This document shows, piece after piece, positions 1-8,648 of a stretch of 26,529 nucleotides of DNA (positions within the stretch are counted from its first letter, which is position 1; each line of letters starts with the position of its first letter). The position numbers and the translations under genes are program-made. This stretch comes from Prevotella sp. UBA746 (GTDB taxonomy: Bacteria; Bacteroidota; Bacteroidia; Bacteroidales; Bacteroidaceae). The stretch covers positions 1 to 26,529 of the forward strand of contig DBKQ01000044.1 of NCBI GenBank assembly GCA_002298545.1, in the 5' to 3' direction. Below the pieces are notes generated by a model. It was not told where the DNA came from. It made no database searches and was given only the letters and a program-made list of their open reading frames with translations.

Positions 1-11
1 TCGATTTGCAT

Positions 12-19
12 TATCTTTG
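12..19 (+). promoter_or_regulatory. Bacteroidetes -7 promoter element upstream of hisIE
   Basis: TATCTTTG matches the Bacteroidetes sigma-ABfr -7 consensus TAnnTTTG. It lies 31 nt before the hisIE start, so transcription would begin near base 25 with a short leader. The -33 TTTG element would fall outside the left edge of the window, so only half of the promoter can be seen. Confidence 0.5.
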
Positions 20-50
20 CACTACCTTTATGTTAGAATTTTAATAGCGT

Positions 51-665
51 ATGGAAATAGATTTCGATAAATCAGACGGACTCGTTCCGGCAATAGTGCA
101 GGATGCCGACACCAAGACGGTGCTAATGCTTGCATATATGAATCGTGAAGCTTATGAGAAGACTGTAAGCTCCGGCAGGGCAACTTTCTATAGCCGCAGC
201 AGAAAAAAACTGTGGACGAAGGGCGAAACTTCGGGGAATTATATGAATGTGGTTTCCATAAAGGCTGACTGCGACAACGATACTCTTCTGCTGAAAGTCC
301 ACCCCGACGGACCGGCTTGCCATAAGGGGACAGATACGTGCTGGGGAGAGGAAAACAAGAAAAACCCGCTTCTCTTCCTTTCCGAACTGCAGGACTTTAT
401 CGATCGCCGCCACGAGGAAATGCCCGAAGGTTCGTATACTACAAGCCTGTTTAAGGACGGACTGAACCGCATGGCGCAGAAAGTGGGCGAGGAGGCTCTC
501 GAGGCCGTAATCGAAGCCGTGAACGGAACGGACGAGAGGCTGATTTATGAAACCTCAGACATGTTCTACCACCTCATCGTGTTGCTCGCATCAAAGGGCT
601 TGCGCATAGAAGACGTGGCAAGGGAACTGGAAAGTCGCCACTGCAAAGGTTGGAAAAAACACTAA
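51..665 (+). CDS. hisIE: Bifunctional phosphoribosyl-AMP cyclohydrolase / phosphoribosyl-ATP pyrophosphatase
   Basis: This cytoplasmic enzyme carries out steps two and three of histidine biosynthesis: pyrophosphate removal from phosphoribosyl-ATP, then ring opening of phosphoribosyl-AMP. The N-terminal cyclohydrolase domain (about residues 1-105) shows FYSRSRKKLW at 46-55, the metal-binding DCDND at 73-77 and cysteines C74, C90 and C97 of the zinc site. The C-terminal MazG-like pyrophosphatase domain (about 112-204) shows KVGEEALE at 144-151 and the E167/D170 region. The 204-residue length fits fused HisIE proteins. The ATG at 51 is preceded by a good -7 promoter box. Its last codons and stop form the first unit of a tandem repeat that continues downstream. 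Other his genes probably lie to the left, outside the window. Confidence 0.95.
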   Translation: MEIDFDKSDGLVPAIVQDADTKTVLMLAYMNREAYEKTVSSGRATFYSRSRKKLWTKGETSGNYMNVVSIKADCDNDTLLLKVHPDGPACHKGTDTCWGEENKKNPLLFLSELQDFIDRRHEEMPEGSYTTSLFKDGLNRMAQKVGEEALEAVIEAVNGTDERLIYETSDMFYHLIVLLASKGLRIEDVARELESRHCKGWKKH

Positions 666-724
666 GGGTTGGAAAAAACACTAAGTGGTTGGGAAAAATA
701 CTAAGTGGTTGGAAAAAACACTAA
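648..724 (+). repeat. Four-unit tandem repeat derived from the hisIE 3' end
   Basis: An 18-base unit, GGTTGGAAAAAACACTAA, occurs at 648-665, 667-684, 687-704 (two changes) and 707-724, separated by 1, 2 and 2 bases. The first unit is the coding end of hisIE (Gly-Trp-Lys-Lys-His-stop), so the array looks like tandem duplication of the gene's tail. It fills nearly all the space up to the next gene at 738. There is no obvious hairpin in the unit. Confidence 0.9.
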
Positions 725-737
725 ACGAAAAATAGTT

Positions 738-1424
738 ATGCTGATAGATTATAAAAACGTCAGTATCTGCCAGGGAGACAGATGCATTCTGAAAGATGTA
801 AATTTTCATGCAGACGAGGGCGAATTTATATATATAATAGGTAAGGTAGGCTCCGGAAAAAGCAGTCTGCTGAAAACCATGTATTGTGAGCTTGACATAG
901 AAGAGGCGGAAAAAGCCGAAGCTTTAGAGTTCAACCTCATGAAGATAAAGCGCAAGCACATTCCGGCGCTGCGCCGCGAGATGGGAATAATCTTCCAGGA
1001 CTTCCAGCTGCTTCACGACAGGAGCGTGTATAATAACCTCAGGTTCGTGCTCCGCGCCACGGGCTGGAAGGACAAGGGGGAGATAGACGAGCGGATAAAT
1101 GCAGTGCTCGAAGCAGTAGAAATGCCGTCGGTAGGCGAGAAGATGCCCCATCAGCTGTCGGGAGGAGAGCAGCAGAGAGTGGCAATAGCAAGAGCCTTGC
1201 TGAACAAGCCGAAGCTGATAATTGCCGATGAACCGACGGGAAACCTGGATGTGGAAACAGCCTCGAACATCATACAGCTACTCAAGGATATAAGTAAGAA
1301 GGGCACCGCCGTAATCATGTCGACGCACAACGTGTCGATGATTGAAAAATATCCCGGAATCGTATACTGCTGTCAGGATGGAGCATTGATAGAAAGAAAC
1401 AATATAAAAGAACAAGAGATATGA
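738..1424 (+). CDS. ftsE: FtsE-type ABC transporter ATPase
   Basis: This is the ATP-binding subunit of an ABC system, most like FtsE, which with the membrane protein FtsX controls cell-wall hydrolases during division. From the ATG at 738 (228 residues) it has Walker A GKVGSGKS (35-42), Q-loop Q87 in the FtsE-typical FQDFQLLHDRSVYNN stretch (86-100), signature LSGGEQQ (140-146), Walker B LIIADEP (160-166) and H-loop H197. A GTG at 705 would extend the frame upstream, but the extension reads through the hisIE-derived repeat, so I reject it. The gene ends in an ATGA overlap with lysC. No FtsX is visible on either side. A LolD-like role is the main alternative. Confidence 0.85.
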   Translation: MLIDYKNVSICQGDRCILKDVNFHADEGEFIYIIGKVGSGKSSLLKTMYCELDIEEAEKAEALEFNLMKIKRKHIPALRREMGIIFQDFQLLHDRSVYNNLRFVLRATGWKDKGEIDERINAVLEAVEMPSVGEKMPHQLSGGEQQRVAIARALLNKPKLIIADEPTGNLDVETASNIIQLLKDISKKGTAVIMSTHNVSMIEKYPGIVYCCQDGALIERNNIKEQEI

Positions 1425-2740
1425 AAGTAATGAAATTCGGAGGCACATCCGTTGGTTCGCCAGAGAGGATGAAAAATGTCTCGTCACTTGTAACGAAGTC
1501 TGGAGAACCTGTGTTCGTCGTTCTCTCGGCAATGTCGGGAACGACAAACTCACTTGTAGAAATATCAAACTATCTGTATAGAAAGAATCCAGAGGGCGCA
1601 AATGAGATTATCAACCGCCTGGAGCAGAAATACATGCAGCATGTAGAAGAACTCTATTCTACAGACGAATGGAAGAAGAAAACTGCAGACTTCCTGCATG
1701 AAGAGTTTGACTATCTGCGCTCCTTCACCAAAGACCTCTTTACGAGCTTTGAGGAGAAAAGCATCGTGGCACAGGGAGAGGTGATGAGCACAAACATGGT
1801 GGTGAATTATCTCCAGGAACAGGGCGTAAAGGCAACACTGCTGTCGGCACTCGACTTTATGCGCACCGACAAAAACGGAGAGCCGGACACCGTGTACATT
1901 AAAGAAAAGCTGACAGCCATACTGAAAGATGCTCCAGAGAGCCAAGTGTATATTACTCAGGGATTTATCTGCCGCAACGCATACGGCGAGGTGGACAATC
2001 TGCAGAGAGGCGGAAGCGACTATACCGCTTCGCTTATAGGAGCTGCCATCAGTGCCGACGAGATTCAGATCTGGACAGATATCGACGGAATGCACAACAA
2101 CGACCCGCGTGTGGTAGACCATACTGCCCCGGTAAGACAGCTGCATTTTGAGGAAGCTGCCGAACTGGCATATTTCGGTGCGAAAATCCTTCACCCTACA
2201 TGCGTGCAGCCGGCAAAATATGCCGGAATCCCCGTAAGACTGCTGAACACGATGGAGCCGGACGCTCCCGGAACAATCATCGACAATGTTACGCTGAAGG
2301 GCAAAATCAAGGCTGTGGCTGCCAAGGACAATATTACGGCAATAAAGATAAAGAGTAGCCGTATGCTGCTTGCTACAGGCTTCCTGAGGAAAGTGTTCGA
2401 GATTTTCGAAAGCTATCAGACGGCTATCGATATGGTGGCAACAAGCGAGGTAGGCGTTTCCATGAGCATCGACAACGATTCTCACCTTACGGAAATCGTG
2501 GACGAGCTGAAGAAGTACGGAACGGTTACCGTTGACTCCGACATGTGTATAATCTGCGTCGTGGGCGACCTCGACTGGAGCAACGTGGGCTTCGAGACAC
2601 TTGCCACGGATGCGATGAAGGACATTCCGGTGCGCATGATTTCATACGGAGGAAGTAACTATAATATCTCTTTCCTTATCCGCGAGAGCGACAAGAAGAG
2701 GGCTTTGCAGAGCTTGAGCGATACTCTGTTTAATAAATAA
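1421..2740 (+). CDS. lysC: Aspartate kinase, monofunctional with C-terminal ACT domains
   Basis: The enzyme phosphorylates L-aspartate, the first committed step towards lysine, threonine, methionine and diaminopimelate. The amino-acid-kinase domain carries KFGGTSVG (5-12), VVLSAMSGTTN (33-43), the RGGSD substrate/nucleotide loop (196-200) and WTDIDG (218-223). Two ACT regulatory domains follow (about 302-365 and 370-439), implying feedback control by an end product, usually lysine. The 439-residue length fits the monofunctional class rather than the aspartokinase-homoserine dehydrogenase fusion. The start codon overlaps the ftsE stop in ATGA, suggesting translational coupling. lysA follows after 39 bases, so a lysine/diaminopimelate operon is likely. 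Confidence 0.95.
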   Translation: MKVMKFGGTSVGSPERMKNVSSLVTKSGEPVFVVLSAMSGTTNSLVEISNYLYRKNPEGANEIINRLEQKYMQHVEELYSTDEWKKKTADFLHEEFDYLRSFTKDLFTSFEEKSIVAQGEVMSTNMVVNYLQEQGVKATLLSALDFMRTDKNGEPDTVYIKEKLTAILKDAPESQVYITQGFICRNAYGEVDNLQRGGSDYTASLIGAAISADEIQIWTDIDGMHNNDPRVVDHTAPVRQLHFEEAAELAYFGAKILHPTCVQPAKYAGIPVRLLNTMEPDAPGTIIDNVTLKGKIKAVAAKDNITAIKIKSSRMLLATGFLRKVFEIFESYQTAIDMVATSEVGVSMSIDNDSHLTEIVDELKKYGTVTVDSDMCIICVVGDLDWSNVGFETLATDAMKDIPVRMISYGGSNYNISFLIRESDKKRALQSLSDTLFNK

Positions 2741-2779
2741 AAACTGTAATAAAAGAAAAGACACAACACATATAAAAAG

Positions 2780-3946
2780 ATGAAGGGGATTTTTCCATTA
2801 GAGAAACTGCAAAAGATAGAAACACCATTCTATTATTATGATACGGCGCTGCTCAGAAAGACACTGGAGGAGATAAAGAAGCAAACCGCATCGCATCCGG
2901 AGTTTAGAGTTCATTATGCCATAAAGGCTAATGCCAACCCTAAGCTGCTGAACATTATCTGCCAGGCGGGGCTCGGAGCCGACTGCGTGAGCGGCGGCGA
3001 GATTAATGCCGCTGTTGCTGCAGGCTTCGCTCCGGATAAAATCGTTTATGCCGGAGTGGGCAAAAGCGATTGGGAGATTAATCTCGGCATTGACAGGGAC
3101 ATCTTGTGCTTCAATGTAGAGAGCGTGCCCGAGCTGGAAGTCATCAATGAGCTGGCTGCAAAAAAGGGGAAGGTGGCAAGAGTGGCTTTCCGCATAAATC
3201 CTAATGTGGGGGCGCATACTCATGCAAATATTACCACCGGACTTGCCGAGAATAAGTTCGGCATTGCCATGGCGGACATGGACAAGGTGATAGAGATGGC
3301 GGCTGAGATGAAGAACGTCAAGTTTGTGGGACTTCATTTCCATATCGGTTCGCAGATTCTCGATATGGGGGATTTTGAGGCACTCTGCAACCGCATAAAC
3401 GACTTGCAGGATAAGCTGGAGAGAGAGCACGTAGTGGTGGAGAGCATCAACGTGGGCGGCGGACTTGGCATAGACTACCATAATCCTAACCGCGTTCCGG
3501 TGCCCGACTTCAAGTCTTATTTCGACACCTATGCCAAGTGTCTGAAGCTTCGTGAGGGGCAGACTCTGCATTTTGAACTCGGAAGGGCAGTAGTAGCCCA
3601 GTGTGGCTCTCTTTTCACAAGAGTGCTTTATGTTAAGGAGGGCACGGCAAAGAAATTCGTTATCGTAGATGCCGGAATGACGGATCTTATCCGTCCTGCC
3701 CTGTATAATGCCTATCATAAGATAGAGAATCTGTCGGCAGACGGCAAGAAAGAGGTGTATGATGTCGTCGGTCCGATCTGTGAGTCGAGCGACGTGTTTG
3801 CCAAGGCGATAGACCTCGATGAGTGTCATCGTGGCGACATGATTGCGTTGCGCTCTGCCGGAGCCTATGGCGAGATAATGGCGTCGGGATATAATTGTCG
3901 CAAGTTGCCTGTGGGTTACACCACGGAAGACTTGTCGAATATTTAA
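2780..3946 (+). CDS. lysA: Diaminopimelate decarboxylase
   Basis: This PLP enzyme decarboxylates meso-diaminopimelate to L-lysine, the last step of lysine synthesis. It is a fold-III (alanine-racemase-like) decarboxylase of 388 residues. The PLP lysine is K49 in YAIKANANP. Other family motifs are HFHIGSQI, the phosphate-binding GGGLGIDY, ELGRAVVAQCG, and the C-terminal GPICESSDVF loop, which carries the catalytic cysteine contributed to the neighbouring subunit. It lies in the same direction as lysC with a 39-base gap, so the first and last steps of one pathway sit side by side. A hairpin lies just after the stop. Confidence 0.95.
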   Translation: MKGIFPLEKLQKIETPFYYYDTALLRKTLEEIKKQTASHPEFRVHYAIKANANPKLLNIICQAGLGADCVSGGEINAAVAAGFAPDKIVYAGVGKSDWEINLGIDRDILCFNVESVPELEVINELAAKKGKVARVAFRINPNVGAHTHANITTGLAENKFGIAMADMDKVIEMAAEMKNVKFVGLHFHIGSQILDMGDFEALCNRINDLQDKLEREHVVVESINVGGGLGIDYHNPNRVPVPDFKSYFDTYAKCLKLREGQTLHFELGRAVVAQCGSLFTRVLYVKEGTAKKFVIVDAGMTDLIRPALYNAYHKIENLSADGKKEVYDVVGPICESSDVFAKAIDLDECHRGDMIALRSAGAYGEIMASGYNCRKLPVGYTTEDLSNI

Positions 3947-3954
3947 CCTATAGT

Positions 3955-3995
3955 GCCTTATGCCGCGTGTCTGAAGGGATAATGTGGCATAAGGC
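3955..3995 (+). terminator. Hairpin downstream of lysA, possible terminator
   Basis: GCCTTATGCC (3955-3964) pairs perfectly with GGCATAAGGC (3986-3995) around a 21-base loop. A run of six T lies at 4013-4018, 18 bases past the stem rather than directly after it, so it is not a textbook intrinsic terminator. It may end the lysC-lysA message or protect its 3' end. Confidence 0.45.
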
Positions 3996-4037
3996 TCACT
4001 GTTTAAATGAAATTTTTTCAACCTAAAGGAATAAGAA

Positions 4038-5201
4038 ATGTTTTTGCTGGATGAAGTTACTGTCGGCATTTCTGCCGTAGTACTTTTTATTGCTGTTATA
4101 AGTCCGTTCGTGAATTTGCTCGTTTCAAGACTTCGCGACTCTTCGGCTGACGAGGAGGACGAGGGGGAAACGGCGGTAAAGGCGCAGAACCCGGGCATTT
4201 CGGTCGTAATGACCGTCGACGATGAGTTGGAAGATCTTAAGGTCAGCCTTCCTGCTTTGCTGAAACAGAAGTATGAGGGCGATTTTCAGATTATTGTTGT
4301 AGCTTGTGGCAATAATCCGGTTATAGAGGATACTCTGAAAATGTATTCTGAAGACAAACATCTTTATACTACTTTCATTCCGGCTTCTTCCAGGTATATG
4401 AGCAGGAAGAAACTGGCGGTAACCTTAGGCGTAAAGGCAGCAAAGTATGAGTGGATAATGATGACGGACGTGGATTGCTGTCCGGTTTCTGAAACGTGGC
4501 TTGACGAAATGTCTGGAAACTGCACGGAAGAGAACGATCTGGTTGTCGGCTTCAGCAGTTTTGAGGACGACTACAAGGCTTCGAGACGTTTCGACCATGT
4601 CTATATGCTCTACCGCCAGCTACGCGCGGCACAGAAGGGAAACGCCTGGGGCTATTGCGGAAATAACCTTATGTTCCGCAAGAGCAGTTTCATCAACGGA
4701 AAGGGATACGACGGCAATCTGAAATATGTGCGCGGCGAGTATGATTTCCTTGTTAACAAATATTCCGGGGAAATGAATGTTGCCGTAGAGCTTTCGCCAG
4801 ACTCGCGCATTGTCGAGACTGAACTTACTGATAGAGGATGGCGCAACAAATGCCTTTATTATATGGCGATTCGCAAGAAGCTGAACAGGTCGCGAATGCC
4901 GAGATTTATGTTTAACCTGACGATGGCGATGATGACTCTGGGCTATGTCTTGCCATTGCTGGCTGCAGCATTTTCCGTTCTGACGGAGAACTACATACTG
5001 CTGGCTGTTTCTGTCGTCTCATTGCTCGTTGCCATGATTCTGCGCTCTGTGGTCCTCTGCAAAAGTATCGGAAAATATATTGAAGACATGTCGGTTGTAA
5101 GGATGCTCTTCCTGGAGATGATGCTTCCGTTGAGAAATGCCGCACGGCTGATGAAATATATGTCGACAGACAAATATGATTTCATTTGCCATAAAGTTTA
5201 A
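4038..5201 (+). CDS. Membrane-anchored family 2 glycosyltransferase
   Basis: This is a GT-A-fold glycosyltransferase likely to act at the inner membrane on a surface polysaccharide or glycolipid; the sugar donor and acceptor cannot be read from sequence. A single N-terminal membrane helix (about residues 9-30) is followed by the catalytic domain, starting at GISVVMTV (53-60). The metal-binding DVD is at 144-146, an acceptor-side CGNN at 207-210, and RGWRNK (266-271) resembles the R/Q-x-x-R-W motif of processive-type enzymes. Two hydrophobic helices (about 292-314 and 318-342) lie near the C-terminus. The topology resembles membrane-bound GT2 enzymes in Bacteroidetes. It follows lysA after 91 bases with a hairpin between, so it may be a separate unit, though I see no clear promoter. 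Confidence 0.8.
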   Translation: MFLLDEVTVGISAVVLFIAVISPFVNLLVSRLRDSSADEEDEGETAVKAQNPGISVVMTVDDELEDLKVSLPALLKQKYEGDFQIIVVACGNNPVIEDTLKMYSEDKHLYTTFIPASSRYMSRKKLAVTLGVKAAKYEWIMMTDVDCCPVSETWLDEMSGNCTEENDLVVGFSSFEDDYKASRRFDHVYMLYRQLRAAQKGNAWGYCGNNLMFRKSSFINGKGYDGNLKYVRGEYDFLVNKYSGEMNVAVELSPDSRIVETELTDRGWRNKCLYYMAIRKKLNRSRMPRFMFNLTMAMMTLGYVLPLLAAAFSVLTENYILLAVSVVSLLVAMILRSVVLCKSIGKYIEDMSVVRMLFLEMMLPLRNAARLMKYMSTDKYDFICHKV

Positions 5202-5208
5202 CCTTTTC

Positions 5209-5240
5209 TTTGGAATTTAATTTTATTTGTTGTAGCTTTG
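5209..5240 (+). promoter_or_regulatory. Promoter for the GT4-like gene and fbp
   Basis: TTTG at 5209-5212 and TAGCTTTG at 5233-5240 are separated by 20 bases, an excellent match to the Bacteroidetes -33/-7 consensus. Transcription would start near 5246, giving a leader of about 36 bases before the ATG at 5282. Confidence 0.75.
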
Positions 5241-5281
5241 CGAATGATAAGCCGCAGAATATGCAATAATGATGTAATAAT

Positions 5282-6556
5282 ATGAATATCTTGCATTTTA
5301 TATGTGAAAAAGATCCTGACGGACTTGCTTCCCGTTTCTTGAGAGATGAACTCGAGGGAAGCGGAAATCTTATGTCATGTAAAGTGCTTACTGTTTCTGG
5401 CTATAAGGGAATTGATGCTGCTGATGTCGACCAGGACAGACTGTCGGCAAGGATATGGAATTTCCATAAGAATGAAAAGAAATTCCAGGATATTGTGAAG
5501 TCTGCCGATATTGATGTTGTCCATATTCATTCCTTGTCGAGCTATTGGGGGAGGATGGTCTTTCGGTGGAGTCAGAAACTGTGTCTGCCGGTGGTCGTTT
5601 CCACTTATAAATATTTTATGGAGTGGAACTTCAGCTACAGGCATACTCGGAAAATGTTCTCCCTTGTCGGAGGAATGGGCAGAATGCTGGACAGGGCAAC
5701 GGCAATCCATGTGGTGAATGAACAGGAAAAGAACAAGATGTCTTCTCTGTCCGTCTTTCCTGAGTATAAAATAGGGGAGAGGCTGAGTGAAAAAACCGTA
5801 TGCGTCTCGTATGCAAAGGCTTCTGATGCGGAGACGGGGCTGCCGAATGTCGCCACCCGGATGTGCTCCCTTTACAGAAAGGCAATCGACAGTAATCCTT
5901 TTTGGATGATGACGCCGGATGACCGAAGAATAGAGGCTAATATGCTGCAGCTGGGGGCGGCGGCTGATGATGCAGAGAAATACGGTTTTGTCGTTTCGGA
6001 TGATTTTGCCGCTCTTGTCGACGAGGCTTACAATTTATCGACGGAAAGGTTGAGGCGCATTATCCTGCATTGCTCTGATCAGGGAGTGTTGCACCTGTTT
6101 GTTCTTGCAATGCGTAGCAGACAGGCAGACTATAATACGTTTGATGTTGCTGAGGTTCAGCGATTTGTCAAACCGCAGAAAATAGAATTTCTTGAAACTA
6201 CACGTGCGTGGATTAGGGTGCCGAGAACGAAACAGATGCTTGAAAGTTATCCTCAATACGCGACAGAGAAGAAGATTTGTATAATGCTGCTGAATATCCG
6301 GCATCTTTTAAACGAGGAAAAGTTGTCGCTGAAGAATTTATACGACTTCTACAATGTCTTGAGGTTTGAAAACTGCGATGAGTTTATATTGGAAAACATG
6401 CTCGACGAGATAGGAATGCTGGGCTTCTCTGCTCGTATGTTCTATATAATGCACGAGAAAATGAATCTTTCAGAAGGCTTCGTGCCGGTTGAAATGAAAA
6501 ATGACAGAGAAACGAGACGAATATTGAATAAACTCTTTAAATCTAATGTTTTATGA
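5282..6556 (+). CDS. GT4-like N-terminal domain protein of unknown function
   Basis: The first 150 residues resemble the acceptor-binding Rossmann half of GT-B family 4 glycosyltransferases. MNILHFI opens a beta strand, DVVHIHSLSSYWG (78-90) and LPVVVSTYKYF (102-112) are typical internal strands, and AIHVVNEQEK (141-150) is the usual end of that domain. The remaining 270 residues show no donor-binding half: I find no E-x7-E motif and no glycine-rich nucleotide-sugar loop. They read as helical and charged. The protein is therefore probably not an active glycosyltransferase on its own, and may be a scaffold, partner or diverged enzyme. It is coupled to fbp by an ATGA overlap and has its own promoter. 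Confidence 0.6.
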   Translation: MNILHFICEKDPDGLASRFLRDELEGSGNLMSCKVLTVSGYKGIDAADVDQDRLSARIWNFHKNEKKFQDIVKSADIDVVHIHSLSSYWGRMVFRWSQKLCLPVVVSTYKYFMEWNFSYRHTRKMFSLVGGMGRMLDRATAIHVVNEQEKNKMSSLSVFPEYKIGERLSEKTVCVSYAKASDAETGLPNVATRMCSLYRKAIDSNPFWMMTPDDRRIEANMLQLGAAADDAEKYGFVVSDDFAALVDEAYNLSTERLRRIILHCSDQGVLHLFVLAMRSRQADYNTFDVAEVQRFVKPQKIEFLETTRAWIRVPRTKQMLESYPQYATEKKICIMLLNIRHLLNEEKLSLKNLYDFYNVLRFENCDEFILENMLDEIGMLGFSARMFYIMHEKMNLSEGFVPVEMKNDRETRRILNKLFKSNVL

Positions 6557-8541
6557 TGAAAAAGACAGAAGACGTTAGGGACACGGACTTGAGGTATCTA
6601 CAACTCTTGTCGAAATCCTTTCCTACGGTAGCGGATGCCAGTACCGAGATTATTAACCTGCAGGCTATACTGAACCTGCCAAAGGGTACTGAGCATTTCC
6701 TTGCCGACATCCATGGGGCGTATGAATCATTCCAACATGTACTGAAAAATGCTTCCGGAAACATTAAGCGTAAGGTTAATGAACTCTTCGGAAACCAAAT
6801 CCGCGAGTCGGAACTGAGAGACCTCTGCACGCTTATCTATTATCCGGAGCAGAAGCTGGAAAAGGTTAAGCAGGTGGAGGAGAATATGGAAGACTGGTAT
6901 CATATTACGATTCATCAGCTGGTGAAGGTCTGTCGTGACGTGTCGAGCAAATATACTCGCTCGAAGGTTAGAAAGTCGCTTCCTAAAGATTTTTCTTATA
7001 TTATTCAGGAACTTCTGCATGAACATTCTGACGATATTGACAAGGCGGGATATGTAAATGCTGTAATCGACAGTATGATTGAAACGGACAGGGCTGACGA
7101 TTTTATCATTACTATCGCTAAGGTAATACAGCGGCTCGCTATTGACCAGCTGCACATCCTGGGCGACATCTACGACCGCGGACCGGGTGCACACCGCATT
7201 ATGGACATGCTCGAAAACTACCATAACTGGGATATTCAATGGGGAAACCATGATGTGTTGTGGATGGGAGCATGTGCCGGAAACGATGCTTGCATCTGTA
7301 ACGTCGTAAGGCTCTCTCTGAGATATGCTAATATGACGACACTCGAAGAGGGATATGGAATAAATCTCGTGCCTCTCGCTACGTTTGCCCTGGAGACGTA
7401 CTCTGATGATCCTTGTGAAGAGTTCATACCGAAACTGTCTGGCGGAAGCGGATTCGTCGACGAGAAGACTATCCGGCTTGGGGCTATGATGCACAAGGCG
7501 ATTGCCGTAATTCAGTTTAAGGTTGAGGCGGCGCTGTTCAACAAGTATCCTAAGTGGGGGATGAAGGACAGAATTTTATTCAATAATATTGACTACGAAG
7601 CCGGTACTTGTACTATTGACGGTAAGGTTTATGAAATGAAAAGCTGTAATTTCCCTACTGTCAATCCTGACAATCCCTGTGAGCTGACTCCTGAGGAAAG
7701 CGACTTGTTGGCTAAGCTTCACCATTCTTTTATTGTCAGCGAGAAGTTGAGGAAACATATCGACATCTTGCTCGGGCATGGATGTATGTATAATATTACG
7801 AACAACAACTTGCTCTATCATGCTTCTGTTCCTTTGAACGACGACGGAACCTTAAAGGAGGTTGAACTGTATTCCGGACACCGCTATAAGGGAAAGGAAC
7901 TGATGCATCAGACTGGACTTCTTATCCGCAGTGCTTTTCAGCACGACACTAATGCTGACGAGCGCGAATATGCGACAGACTATTTCCTTTATCTTTGGTG
8001 TGGACCGGATTCTACGCTTTTCGACAAATCTAAGATGGCTACCTTTGAACGCTATTTTCTTGTTGACAAGGAGACGCATAAGGAGAAGAAGGGAAATTAT
8101 TATAAGCTGCGCGACAATGAAGAGGTCTGCGACCGTATTCTTGATGCTTTTGGAGTGAAGCAGCCTAACAGACATATTATTAACGGACATGTTCCTGTTC
8201 ATGCGGCGAGCGGCGAGAATCCGATAAAGGCAAACGGCAGACTGATGGTTATCGACGGCGGCTTCTCACAGGCGTACCATAAGGAGACGGGCATTGCCGG
8301 CTACACGCTTGTTTATCATAGTCGTGGCTTCGTGCTCGTGCAGCATGAGCCTTTTACGAACGAGGAGGATGCTGTGGCGCGCGGAACTGACATCGTGAGC
8401 ACGACTCAGATTGTTGAGATGTCGTCGCATCGGATGCTTGTGGCTGACACTGACAAGGGGGATGAACTGAGGGGGCAGATTGAATATCTCAAGAAACTGC
8501 TTTATAGCTATAGGCATGGACTCGTGAAAGAATGCAGATAA
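6553..8541 (+). CDS. fbp: Fructose-1,6-bisphosphatase class III
   Basis: The enzyme hydrolyses fructose-1,6-bisphosphate to fructose-6-phosphate, the key step of gluconeogenesis. This is the long class III form known from Firmicutes and Bacteroidetes, built on a metallophosphoesterase fold. At 662 residues it has the expected length. Metal-binding motifs are DIHG (52-55), GDIYDRG (204-210), GNHD (231-234) and NGHVPVH near residue 545. Two adjacent ATG codons (6553 and 6557) are close candidates but lie in different frames. The 6553 start is in frame, is followed by a second in-frame ATG, and gives an ATGA overlap with the preceding gene. A strong hairpin terminator follows. Eda and KdgK further right feed triose phosphate into the same central pathway. 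Confidence 0.95.
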   Translation: MMKKTEDVRDTDLRYLQLLSKSFPTVADASTEIINLQAILNLPKGTEHFLADIHGAYESFQHVLKNASGNIKRKVNELFGNQIRESELRDLCTLIYYPEQKLEKVKQVEENMEDWYHITIHQLVKVCRDVSSKYTRSKVRKSLPKDFSYIIQELLHEHSDDIDKAGYVNAVIDSMIETDRADDFIITIAKVIQRLAIDQLHILGDIYDRGPGAHRIMDMLENYHNWDIQWGNHDVLWMGACAGNDACICNVVRLSLRYANMTTLEEGYGINLVPLATFALETYSDDPCEEFIPKLSGGSGFVDEKTIRLGAMMHKAIAVIQFKVEAALFNKYPKWGMKDRILFNNIDYEAGTCTIDGKVYEMKSCNFPTVNPDNPCELTPEESDLLAKLHHSFIVSEKLRKHIDILLGHGCMYNITNNNLLYHASVPLNDDGTLKEVELYSGHRYKGKELMHQTGLLIRSAFQHDTNADEREYATDYFLYLWCGPDSTLFDKSKMATFERYFLVDKETHKEKKGNYYKLRDNEEVCDRILDAFGVKQPNRHIINGHVPVHAASGENPIKANGRLMVIDGGFSQAYHKETGIAGYTLVYHSRGFVLVQHEPFTNEEDAVARGTDIVSTTQIVEMSSHRMLVADTDKGDELRGQIEYLKKLLYSYRHGLVKECR

Positions 8542-8594
8542 TGAAATAAGTATTTTTTTCCTCTCTGGAAAATAAAATGCTTTATACAAAAAAA

Positions 8595-8622
8595 GGAGGT
8601 GTACTATAATCGGTACACCTCC
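8595..8622. terminator. Bidirectional intrinsic terminator between fbp and htpG
   Basis: GGAGGTGTAC (8595-8604) and GTACACCTCC (8613-8622) form a perfect 10-bp stem with an 8-base loop. An A-run lies on the left (from about 8588) and CTTTT on the right, so it can act as a terminator on both strands. This suits its position between converging genes. Confidence 0.9.
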
Positions 8623-8648
8623 CTTTTCATTCTTATATGGTTATGGAT

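Noticed and set aside
705..737. GTG start giving an 11-residue extension of the FtsE-like protein
   Set aside because: The extension is encoded by the hisIE-derived repeat, and homologues begin at the strand MLIDYKNVS, so the ATG at 738 is preferred.
1565..2485. 306-codon minus-strand frame across lysC
   Set aside because: Antisense shadow of aspartate kinase with no motif or promoter; the cysteine/histidine-rich composition reflects complementary codons.
2798..4198. 466-codon open frame on the minus strand across lysA
   Set aside because: It is antisense to a clear LysA with intact catalytic motifs; the translated sequence is histidine/leucine-rich without domain motifs, typical of a shadow frame.
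6727..7494. 255-codon minus-strand frame within fbp
   Set aside because: It lies opposite the metal-binding motifs of fbp and has no recognisable content of its own.
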